Translations under genes and position numbers: made by a program | Shown here: positions 11,940 through 23,804 of the stretch, piece after piece | Numbering within the stretch: position 1 is the first letter of the stretch | Layout of the letters: every line of letters starts with the position of its first letter | Notes under the pieces: generated by a model | Databases searched by the model: none | Seen by the model: only the letters and a program-made list of their open reading frames with translations | Told to the model about the DNA's origin: nothing | Assembly: GCA_015143295.1 (NCBI GenBank) | Contig: CM026561.1 | Span: 37,018,875-37,082,874, forward strand | Source of the DNA: Tetracentron sinense | Taxonomy: Eukaryota > Streptophyta > Magnoliopsida > Trochodendrales > Trochodendraceae | Length of the DNA stretch: 64,000 nucleotides | Reading direction: 5' to 3'

Positions 11940-13165
11940 TGTCTCCTTCTTGACAGTTATGGAACAACAAATTTAGTAAGCTATATTCATATTCTTCTCT
12001 ACATGGGCTTTGCAAAATAAAGTATATTCATAGAGAGAATATGAAGAAAGAAGGATACCCACCCACAAGTCTCAAATTGAAAATGTTTGTTAGGCTTAAG
12101 TAACATATTTTGAGAGCATGCTCAATTAGGGTTTGTTAGAAGATTTTTTGGAGATAATTTGGTAGTTTTAACTTGCTTGAAAAGAAAAGTTTTTCCTAAC
12201 TTCATAAAGAGGATTTTATTAAGGATTGTAAGAATTTTATTGCAAAACTGATTATTGCTCACGGGATTGAAAAATAAAGAAAATAATTTGGATCAATCAA
12301 TGCAAACCAATGATACCCTTAATGATGAGTTTGTAGAGGACGAATAGGAGTGTATCCAAGTCAAGCTGAGTCAAGCTCGAGCTCAAAAAATAACACTTGA
12401 AGCTCAGCTCGAATAGAATGGCTTGGTCGAGCTCGAGCTTGGTTTATTAAAAAATATTATTATTATTATTATTATTATTTCGAACCGAGCTCAAGCCAAG
12501 CCGAATCAAATTGGCTCCTGAATATAGTTTCAAGCTCAAATAAAAGCTCTGCTCGGCTTAATAGGGCCAAAAACTTCCACTTGAACTCGGCCTGATCAAA
12601 CCTAGCTAACAAGCCTGCTCGACTTAAATACACCTCTAAACATCTTCTACAAACTCGTCATTAAGGGTATCATTGACGGTTTGCATTGACTGATCCAAGT
12701 TATTTTCTTTATTTTTCAACCGACTCTTGAGCCAATGGTGGGTTTGCCTCTCTCATTAGAGAGGTCTCGGGATCCATTCCCCTTAGTGATGAATAGAAAG
12801 AACTCCAACCCCAATGCTAACCACTATTTAGCATTCAATTTTGCTATAAAATTCTCACAATCCAGAATATATATAAAATCCTCTCTATGAAGTTAGAAAA
12901 TATGTTTGTTCTTCAAGCAAGTTAACAGTGCCAAATTACCTCCAAATAAACTTCCAACAAACCCTGATTGAGCTAGCTCCAAAAAATGTTACAAGAGTAA
13001 TAAACTTTTTCAATTTGAGACTTGGGAATATCCTTCTTTCTACATATTCTTTCTAGAAAAATGCTTTCTTTTCCAAAGCACATGTATAGAAAGATGAGAA
13101 TGCAGCTTACTTAGATTGCTTATTTAGATTGCTTGTTCCATAACTGTCATGAAGGGGACATGGCC
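11940..13165. repeat. Long imperfect inverted repeat (arms about 0.4-0.5 kb)
   Basis: The left arm 11940-12358 and right arm 12625-13165 are reverse complements at roughly 80% by eye. Paired words include AAGAAAGAAGGATA / TATCCTTCTTTCT, AGTCTCAAATTGAAAA / TTTTCAATTTGAGACT, TAACTTGCTTGAA / TTCAAGCAAGTTAA, and AAAAATAAAGAAAATAA / TTATTTTCTTTATTTTT. The right arm has about 100 bp of extra sequence near 12740-12840. A GAGCTCGAGC-rich element occupies the loop. Origin unclear: long-TIR transposon or inverted duplication. Confidence 0.65.
12350..12630. mobile_element. GAGCTCGAGC-rich TIR element in the hairpin loop
   Basis: Ends are related inverted repeats (left AGGAGTGTATCCAAGTCAAG, right inward AGAGGTGTATTTAAGTCGAG). 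The body is crowded with AGCTCGAGCT and AGCCAAGCCGA words and a (TTA)n run at about 12455-12479. Such AGCTCGAGC MITEs are common in plants. TSD not resolved. Confidence 0.5.
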
Positions 13166-14660
13166 AATATAGATGAAGCCGAATTATGTGATAAAGATCT
13201 CTAAGAGGAATAAAATCTAGGGTACCAAACTTTTTATTATTGTTGACTTTAGTAGTGGTACTACAGAAAGCTAGAGATATAAGCACATGGGCAAGGGCCA
13301 TTTACACTACATTCACATGGATCCACTTTGGGAACCTGAGCTAGGGCTGCCCTATCCAATTAGGACCATGGTCCTTCTATCTTCTTTTAGGCCTTGCTGA
13401 TTGACCTAGTGATTATCATCTTCATTATAAAAATAAAAATAAAATCAGTATATGATGTGTATTACATCTTGGGTATGTAAATGGTTGCCAACACCCTCAT
13501 GGACCTGTAAAGGTAGATAAGGGCATCTCACTTCTAAAAGCGGCAGGTCTCATGTTCAAAACCCCCTGTGGTTGTGGTAAATGATGGCAAGCTTATGGGT
13601 AAGCCCTATTAACTTTTTCTACCCTAAGCATACTCTCACCCTTTTTAAATAATAAAACAAAGTAATTTGTGTCAGTCCAATTGTGGGCCCAAACTAAGTC
13701 CTTTGTTTTATTATCTAAAAAGGGTGATAGTAAGGATTGTCAGAGTATGTTTAGCATTGCTTAAAAAAGAAATATTCTAATTCGTCGACACCTATAAAAG
13801 GTCCTCCCAGCTTCTGTCGTCGCTCGGATGCATTGAGTGGGTTGGGACCCATGACTCAAAAGGGTTCCACCAATGGCTTGATGTTTCTACATTATGGCCT
13901 AGGAAGGGGGTAGATTAGATTTGATCCTCCAATTAGCCAGATAACTATTTCACCTATGGGATCTATTGGTGGAACCCTTTTGATTTTGTGTCCCAACCCC
14001 CAACCAGAAAATGTGTTTCATTTGTCCTGACTTTGTGCTTCCACACTGTTTTTATCATCTATAATAGCAAACTCTAGGTTTACCTACTTTATTTGTTTTA
14101 TTAATCCCAGGGGTGAATTATAGTCTCCTTATAGTCCATAAAAATGGTCTATAAATTTTGGTATCTTACATCGATTACTTGGATACAGTTTCACCGCGGC
14201 TACCTCCCCCACAAAATGCACGAGTGGCATGATTATTAGATAATTAGGTACATTGAACAATTTTTTACTTCACGGCAGAAAATAATGTGTTGAATTTGAT
14301 CATTATAGTCACCTTAATGATTCAGTGTCTAGCAAATGAAATATTGTAGATGGGAATGATTAACAGAAAATCTCATAGACCCTAAGCTTACAGTTTGAAA
14401 GAAGGGAATCTGGATATATTGTGTATTAGTTATAAAACTGCAATATAAATCTTTATTTATTTATTATTAATCGTCCGTGTTAGTGAGTTAGGTAAGTGAT
14501 TCTCTATCACATAACGTAAGGAAATTGAACCTAGAACTTAATGAGGGGTATACATTCACCATCCTAGCTAACTTTTTGTTACTAATTGGTATCTATGAGC
14601 ATCATAGCCTCTCCCCGTGGATACCCTTCAAGTTTACCCTTCCTATGCCATGAACCTAGT

Positions 14661-14701
<41 letters not shown>

Positions 14702-15352
14702 CTCCACTAGTGATTTTCCCTCATGGTGTTTTTAAATTTTAAGCATGCAATGGAAGTATTTGACTTGCTGACTATAGAGATTATCATGAGAACAGGAGGG
14801 GCTAAGGAGGACATGGTTTCTCAGAGGATGGTAAGAGACAAAAGAGACATGATTAGAGTGGAATGTAAATGGGATAGGGAACATGATAAGAATAATGGGT
14901 AATTTAAAATCTCATAAATATTAGGATCCTAGATCAATTTGTGCCCTATCAACCCCTCTATAGTCCCAATGACATGATGACAAGGACGGTGAAGACCGTG
15001 AGGTGGCAGTTTCCAATTGCCTGCAACCTGGTGACTCAACATCCACTTGCCGCATTACTATTTGTCGTTCATTGAACCACAGCCAATCGACGGAAAGAGA
15101 ACATGCTGATATGGTGGTTTGGTAATGGTGCTATTTTATCGCATGCTTAGCCTAATTTTCTTTTCTTTTTTACCAATGGTCGGCCTCCTTCCAGAAAGCA
15201 TCTAATCAAGATTTAGTTAAATATATATGATTACATATGTAATCATGTACCACACACACAAAAACAAAACATAGTAGAGAGGATGGTTTCACACAAGAAC
15301 TGCAAAAGTCAGATGGGTGCTCATCAACTAAGAGACAAAGGGTGTAATAGTG
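13166..15352. other. Intergenic with two foldbacks and (GA)n
   Basis: Foldback one: 13625-13668 with 13697-13751 (AAGCATACTCTCACCCTTTT against AAAAGGGTGATAG). Foldback two: 13845-13875 with 13955-14005 (GGGACCCATGACTCAAAAGG against CCTTTTGATTTTGTGTCCC). (GA)n at 14665-14698. No gene recognised. Confidence 0.5.
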
Positions 15353-15525
15353 AAGAGTGCTAGCCTACTCTCAGGCCTTTTCTACTTTCAGCCTCAGTCA
15401 ATCAAATGTCCCAAAAACAATCGGTTGAAGCACTTTTTAATGTTAAAGCACATATTTTTAAAAAAATTGGGACACTTGGTTCGCTGAGAGTAGAAAAGGC
15501 CCAAGAGTAGGGCTAGCACTCGTCA
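15353..15525. mobile_element. Foldback MITE, 173 bp
   Basis: Arms of about 38 bp: left GAGTGCTAGCCTACTCTCAG then GCCTTTTCTACTTTCAGC, right the reverse complement, GCTGAGAGTAGAAAAGGC then AGTAGGGCTAGCACTC. The loop is about 90 bp. TSD not clear. Confidence 0.65.
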
Positions 15526-15548
15526 TAGTTGTAACAATAGTAGTTTAG

Positions 15549-15579
<31 letters not shown>

Positions 15580-16117
15580 TACAATAAAAGGGGGGATCAT
15601 TTTGACTTGTTCCAGTGCTGGAAACTAAGCTCAATAGCAAATGTAGTAGATGGGTGGAGTAGACTTGGGAGTTTCCTCCATTCAAGCTGTCATCCCCATC
15701 TCCACTACTCTCCTTCAATAGGTCCCTCACACAAGCTCAAGCGTGGGCCAACACTCTACCTATCAAGGGTGGGGCAAAACTGAAGTTGTAGTCATTCACC
15801 CCCGGCCACCCATTCTGGCACAAAACACACCCATTAGAAAACTACATGCCGCCCGGACCCGTCAATCTGAAACCCCCACCTATGCTTTAGTCTCCGCCCA
15901 TGCAAGTGAGTAGGGGGCCAGCCGGCCGGCCGATCGCTCTCGTCCACTGGAAAATCAATAGGCAGTCTGAGGGAAAATATTTGGAACATGTTTGTCTAGC
16001 TATTGATGGTAAAATGGGAATGTGGTTGCGACAGTGGGAAAAAAAGAACTTATGATATGTGAAAATCTTTCTTTCTTGTGACTTCTCCTCAGTTGGGATG
16101 TAGAGCTTCCATATACC
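15526..16117. other. Upstream region of the CKX gene
   Basis: (AT)n microsatellite at about 15551-15579, then unique sequence with no gene. It is the likely distal promoter of the downstream gene. No cis-element is asserted. Confidence 0.4.
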
Positions 16118-16188
16118 AAAAGAACTGAAAAAATATACTAAAATTCTCCCACAAAAGAACTGAAAAAAAAATACTAAAATTCTCCCAC
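16118..16188 (+). repeat. 35-bp direct duplication in CKX promoter
   Basis: Two adjacent copies (16118-16152, 16153-16188) of AAAAGAACTGAAAAAA, then ATACTAAAATTCTCCCAC. They differ only in the A-tract. They sit about 70-140 bp upstream of the TATA box, so any transcription factor site inside has been doubled. Confidence 0.85.
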
Positions 16189-16257
16189 CAAAGTAGACAG
16201 TCTTCCTACGGATCTTCACCACTGAAAATGGGTTGACCATGTCACCCAAGCCTCCTC

Positions 16258-16264
16258 TATAAAT
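16258..16264 (+). promoter_or_regulatory. TATA box of the CKX gene
   Basis: TATAAAT lies 127 bp upstream of the chosen ATG in a CT-rich context. It predicts transcription starting near 16285-16295 and a 5'UTR of about 100 bp. Confidence 0.6.
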
Positions 16265-16390
16265 TATCTTCTATACCCTTCAATTTCTCAGCCCTTCTAC
16301 ACCTCTCCTTTTGCTTTTACTTCACAAGAGACAACAAATATAAGAGTTGAAGCTCTCCTACAGTTGTCCCACCTCTTCAGAAGAAGAAAA

Positions 16391-18430
<2,040 letters not shown>

Positions 18431-18727
18431 CAGTGGCCTCCGAAATGAAAAGCCATAATGCCAAATACTGTAAATTGATAGAAACCATATTTAATACTTT
18501 GTCAGGTCTCCAGCATAACGAGGAGGCCTCTGATCTGCTTGACATTTTATTGACAAGTTGCATCAAATACTTCAATAGATGGGAATAGTAAATTTACTTG
18601 TAAACATGGAAAGTTTATGATCATGTGGGTATCCAGAGAACTAGCATTAGTTTTCTCCAAGGGAAACAATGTAAATACCATTTCTGCATAAAGATACCAG
18701 ATTATCCAACAGAAAGATGATTGGCTG

Positions 18728-18733
18728 AATAAA
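18728..18733 (+). terminator. Poly(A) signal of CKX
   Basis: Canonical AATAAA 298 bp after the CKX stop codon and 217 bp before the start of the neighbouring LTR. Plant poly(A) signals are loose, so the true cleavage site may differ. Confidence 0.4.
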
Positions 18734-19740
18734 GTCAGGTTACATACTGCATAATTATAACTCAGTCAGAAAAGAAACAACTAAACAGAGGCTTCTTCAA
18801 AGGAATTAAGAAATCTGAGAATGATTTTTTTGTTGGTCTATAACAGTAATAACCGCCGTTCAGCCAGGACCCACCCTCCATATTTCCCCTTGGTGGTTCT
18901 TCGTATTCTTGGGCAACAAGAAGATAGCTACTTATATCATCTCTGGCTCTGATGCAGCCCAAGATATGGGAGCCTACATTTTGAGATGTATTAAGTTATG
19001 TGGGTGTGAAAACGATGATATCAAGATCCATGATCAATTTATCTATAACCCATAACCCATAACCCATTACCCAAGCTCTAACTATCCATATACCCATTTA
19101 GCAAGTCAATGACCTTCCACCCCCTCATTAATGCTACCTAATGTTTAGTTGTAGAAAATGGTATTTTTCCATAAGTAGTGTTTCCCCATATATTAGTTAT
19201 AGTAAGTATAGAAACCTGAATCTTCTTTCATGTCTTTAATGAAAGTAATATGAGTATAATAGTTTTTGTGATATTTTAATGCTTATGTAATTATAACTAA
19301 ATGGTGTGGTGTGATCAAGGCATAATCAAATTTGTAAAGATGAGGGATGCCTTATCATACCCTCAACTTTTGGAAGCTTTAGTTTTTCCACCACTTATCG
19401 GAATTGAGTGATTCTTGAACCATTAAAAATGTATTGAAACCCTCTTCGAGGTTCATGTTTAATGTTTTTCCAGATTTTGAGTCGAGGTTAAGTTAAATAT
19501 TGGATTTCCGAAGTCGGGTCTGCTAAAATTCTGATCTGCTGTAATCCTTCCCAAACCAGTCAGCTTTAGAGACCATTTAGATAATTAAAACCTCAGAATT
19601 AGGATTTTTCCATTATACACAAATTGTTCATCTTTAAATGACGAATTCAACACAAGTTGAATCGTCAAAATCCAATAAGTGAGTCAAAAGTTATGGTCAA
19701 AATACCAAAGCGGAGGAAAAGAAAGTCGAAATCTGGGGGG

Positions 19741-19935
19741 TTGCGATCTATCGCAAAATACTGCGATCTATCATAAATTAAGTGCGATCTATCGCAAAAT
19801 ACTGCGATCGATCGCAGTCAGTCAAAATCTAGGGAATGCTCTCGGGTCAAAGTGCTATAGATCACCCTCCAGGTGCGATAAATCGCATTGGGTTGCGATC
19901 GATCGCAATGCAGGTGCAATCGATCGAGTCGCGCC
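19741..19935 (+). repeat. Cluster of GCGATCGATCGC-type palindromes in the LTR
   Basis: Seven or so copies of TGCGATCTATCGCA or TGCGATCGATCGCA separated by 10-30 bp. The paired position in the 3' LTR (24327-24517) has the same cluster with scattered C-to-T and G-to-A changes. Palindromic arrays like this look like protein-binding sites; function unknown. Confidence 0.7.
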
Positions 19936-21260
19936 CAGATTTTTTTTTTTAAGCTACAGAAATCAGGGTTTTAAACCTCTAGGCTCTAATAGAGGTTTTA
20001 TTTCGAGGTTTTTAGGGTTCTAAACCTAATTTGGAAAAGAGTGAGAAAACCTAGGTCTCTAAGGAAGAAATTGCTTGGAAGGAGATTGCAAGGGAAGCTT
20101 GAAAAATCAACCTCAAACCTTCTTGAGAGCGTTTTGGATCCAAGGGAAGGATCCCAAAGGTCAATATTCTCTCTAATCTAATCCTTATATTATTGTTTGT
20201 TGATTAAGTATGATAAACGATAAATGTGTATGGGATATTGCATGTTTAAGTAAGGATATAGATGAATTTTTATATTAGAAGCTTAAATTGGATTATGGGT
20301 TATGCTTTATGGGTTATGGATGTATGAAAATGATAGTGGATGGCTAAATTGATGAAGGAATGGATTATGGATGCATGGATTGGGGTTGAGCTTGAATTGG
20401 ATGCTCATAGATTATATGAATGACTATTGAATGATGGAAAAATGGGGAAGGGCAATGTACACATAACAAATACTCTTAAGGTGTTTGTTTAAATGCTTGA
20501 AAGTGTTTCAATGTTAATATGATGTTATTGAGAATTGAGAAACTAAGCTAAGGAGATGTTATGGTTTATCATGCTAAATTATGTGCTATTTATATAACAT
20601 AGAAGTTTTGCATGTGTTATAAATTCTAAGGAAATGAATTGGTGGATTTTATCTATAACATGGGGGTTTTACTTATTGTGTAAATTATATTAAGTATGAT
20701 TCTACTATTATGATGTTCTATGAATGAAGGAAAGATGATGAGATTTACTATTTATGAAGTTGGTTAAGAGAATCGTGAAATCATGATAAAGTATTGTTTA
20801 CTATGACTATGTAAATTATGCCATAAACACTCGTATGCTAAATCATGCCCTATTTATACTTATACGGTGATCGACATTCGGATAGGCCAAAGCCTAGAGG
20901 AAGTCCTCCGGGTCAGGAATTCTCTAACAAGGGAGATGTAACCTAATGGAGTTTTTTGGTGGAAGACTGTAGTCTAGACGATGACCGAGTTTGAATATTA
21001 ATCACGAATTTTAAATTATGCATATCTATATCGTATGGTGATTGATATCCAGGTAGGCCAAAGCTTAAAGGAAGGTCTTCCAAACCGGGAATTCTTTAAT
21101 CATATAGTATGAGACAATATGGTGGAGTTTCCATGGTGGGAGATTGGAACCTAAGTAATGACCGAGCTCATATGTTAATCACGACACTCAAGCACAAATT
21201 CACATGTATGGTAGTGCGCTTACAAGTCTCATGGGTATATAAGCATGGCATGAGCATTGC

Positions 21261-21460
21261 ATGGGCATGGTCCGTATCCATTCCGAGCGACATGTCAGTT
21301 AAGTTATTGTATGGGCATGATCCGTATATATTCCGAGCGGCATGTCAGTTATGTTATCGCATGGGCATGGTCCGTATCTATTCCGAGCGGCATGTCAATT
21401 ATGTTATTACATGGGCATGGTCTGTGTCTACTTCCGAGCGACATGCCAGTTACTTACAAG
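21261..21460 (+). repeat. 50-bp tandem repeat, four copies, in gypsy LTR
   Basis: Units start at 21261, 21311, 21361 and 21411, exactly 50 bp apart. Core ATGGGCATGGTCCGTAT, TTCCGAGCG, CATGTCAGTTA. The 3' LTR has a more degenerate five- to six-unit version at 24885-25170 with changed spacing. Confidence 0.9.
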
Positions 21461-22329
21461 TACTGAATCATAAACACTAATTACGAGGAAAATGAAACAT
21501 GATATGATATGTCTACATGTTCTTCTGCACTCATATTATAGGATTACGCATTGGATTGAGATATTGATTATGTAAATGCTATATGAACCTGTCATTGATT
21601 ATGTCATATGAACTTGTCATTGATTATGCAAATGTCATATGAATCTGTTATTAATTTTGTAACTGTCGCATGAATCTAATATTGGTTATGAACATGAGTT
21701 ATTGCTATTGTTAGTTAGACTGGATATCCGTTGAGCGTTGTCAATGCTCAATTGACCATTTATTGTCGTTAGGTTTAGAGCGAGTTGATTATTGAGCAGT
21801 AGTTGAAGATTTTTACGTCGAGATAGAAGAAGAAGGTGAGCCGCCGGTTGAGGAAGGTTGAGAATTGGTTAGGTGGCCACATTATTAGGCATTTTTTTAC
21901 ATTTTGAAAAAGATTTTAATAGACTTAGGTGTTTCAGGATGTTGCTTAGACTGTCTTACTTTTATTGGTGGTTTTAGACTATTTAGATTATGGTAGGTTA
22001 TGTCGGACAGATTACATTTGTACAGGATGGTTTTTTATATATCGAGTTTTATATTCTCATTTTGGAGACTTGTGTTGTATGCCTTGTATGTCATGGGATT
22101 TTAAGCAGGTTTAAGAAATGTGACGACCCAAGGTCCTATTTTGGTTAAGGTAGGATTTTGGGTCGTTACAAAGGTGGTATCAGAGCACAAGGCATTAAAG
22201 TCCTCATGGTTAGGAAGATGTCGATTTTAGGAAAGCAAGATCAAGTCTAGGACTTAGGATAGTAATAAGGTTAAGTTTGAAAGTTATCAATATCCTTTGA
22301 ATGGTTCTAAAAGATGTATAATTTATGTT

Positions 22330-23460
22330 TGACTTCAGGAATTGCAAGTCATGAGGAGAGGTGCGGGGAATAATAGGAATGGGAGGGTAGTGTGACAGAT
22401 GGAGATACTCCAGATGGTGGCCACCAGCCTAACATGAGTCGAGCTATGGAGGCTATTGCTATAGCCATGGAGTGATAGGTCAAGATTATGGCCCAACAAA
22501 CTACAGTGCTAGTAGCTGGCCAAGCTAGGCAAGAGAGGCCAATTGAGGTCCACCCACCCGACAGAATGGAGTGGAAGCTTTCAGGAGGATGGGTCTTCCA
22601 ACCTTCTATGGGAGCACGGATCCGTCAGTGGCAGAGTTGTGGATAATGCAGTTGAAGAAGATATTCTTTGTGCTTGAGGCCACATATGAGCAGAGAGTGA
22701 GATGAGCCTCATTTGTTATTGAAGGAGAGGCAGAGCATTGGTGGAGGGCGGCAGCCAGGAAGAGGAATGAGTGACGAGCTGGACAGGTATGGACTTGGGA
22801 GAGTTACTCGATGTCTTCTATGAGCTGTACTTTCCGACGCCGGTGAGGGAATAGAAGGAGATAGAGTTCTCCACTCTTCAGTAGGGGAGCATGTCAGTAG
22901 CCGAGTACGAGGCCAAGTTTGTAGAGATTTCTAGGTTTGCGCCTCATCTAATCACCACAAAGAGCATGAAGGCAAGGAGATTCAAAGGAGGTTTGAAAGA
23001 TTACATCCGAAACAAGGTCGAAATCCTATGTCTTGGAACATGTCGAGAGGTAAGCGAGCGAGCTTTGATTGCCGAGAGGAGGTCGGCTGAGTTTTTGAGG
23101 AAGAAGGGAATGAAGGAAGGCAAATATGGCCAGCAAGATAAGAAGCCAAGGGTGCCAAGACCAGTACCAGTTGCCAGGCCGCCCCGGTACCAGAGGCCTG
23201 CACTTGCACCTGTAGTTCCTCGTGTTGCTCCTCAGCCACCACGAGCTGTTCCACCTATTCCAGGGACACTGACTTACGAAATTTGTGGTCACTTTGGCAA
23301 GAAGCATGATACAGTGGAGTGTCGATCGGTCACAGGTGGATGCTTCCACTGTGAATAGCTTACCCATCGAGTCAGAGACTGCCCTCGTTGTGGTCGACAG
23401 AGGCCTCTATAGGCTCCAAGGCCTCAACAGCAGCCGCCCCCCCCCCCCCCCCCCCCCCCA
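22330..23460 (+). pseudogene. Ty3/gypsy gag pseudogene
   Basis: Capsid-type (Retrotrans_gag) wording survives in pieces: LPTFYGSTDPSVAELWIMQL near 22590-22650, EGEAEHWWRAAARK near 22720-22760, then an uninterrupted stretch from 22891 with MSVAEYEAKFVEISRFAPHL, a basic and proline-rich linker, and two cysteine knuckles. The second knuckle, CFHCE-stop-LTHRVRDC, is cut by a TAG at 23356-23358 where Gln is usual. Several other stops and frameshifts precede it. A run of 23 C residues (23437-23459) sits in the proline-rich tail. The frame resumes with the start of a protease-like stretch (QDAKAFNGVV) and then stops. Protease, RT, RNase H and integrase are absent. Confidence 0.8.
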
Positions 23461-23804
23461 CCCAAACACTCAAGGTAGGGTTTTCTCCATTTCAAAGCAA
23501 GATGCCAAGGCATTCAATGGCGTAGTACAGGATACATTCTACTTATGATTTGTTTATTTAAAATATTGTCATAATTGCATGATATATGTTTACTATATGT
23601 GTAAAAACATATTACCTATATGAATATGTTGTTTGTGTACTTAATCAACACAAATAGTTAAAATATGTCTCATGCACATTGTTGGTTAGTGAGTGTTCTA
23701 CTCATATGTGATTTAGAAACGTAAAGTATTTAGAGAAAAGTAATTCTCACTCGTACGATTAATCTCGTAATTTTGAGGACGGAATTCTAATAAGGAGGGG
23801 AGGA

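Larger units (their letters stand above)
11097..11940. repeat. Inverted repeat enclosing nested Tourist MITEs
   Basis: Arm 11097-11262 (AATGTTTTTGACTAGTGGTA, ACAATTTATTA, CCATATGTTTTCTAA) is matched in reverse complement by 11738-11940 (TTAGAAAACATATGG, TAATAAATTGT, TACCATAATTCAAAAACATT). The arms are imperfect and the right one has extra sequence. The MITE pair at 11263-11657 sits between them. This inverted repeat abuts another one (11940-13165) that uses the next part of the same unit. Confidence 0.55.
19207..22170 (+). repeat. Gypsy 5' LTR, 2964 bp
   Basis: Ends in ...GGGTCGTTACA. It is about 880 bp longer than its partner. The stretch at about 20270-21240 is missing from the 3' LTR, which jumps from AAGGATATAGATGGATTTG straight to TATGGGCATGG. 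Inside that stretch is a 171-bp tandem pair (20863-21033, 21034-about 21190; core GGCCAAAGC, GGAATTCT, ATGACCGAG). The terminal 50 bases themselves contain an inverted repeat around CGACCCAAGG and TTTTGGGTCG. Confidence 0.85.

Noticed and set aside
13480-13640. SINE-like stretch with GTTCAAAACCC resembling an RNA polymerase III B box
   Set aside because: No convincing A box at the right distance, no tail and no target duplication.
21109-21480. 123-codon frame with repeated peptide AWAWSVSIPS
   Set aside because: It is the translation of a 50-bp tandem DNA repeat in an LTR (frame shifts every unit); not a protein.
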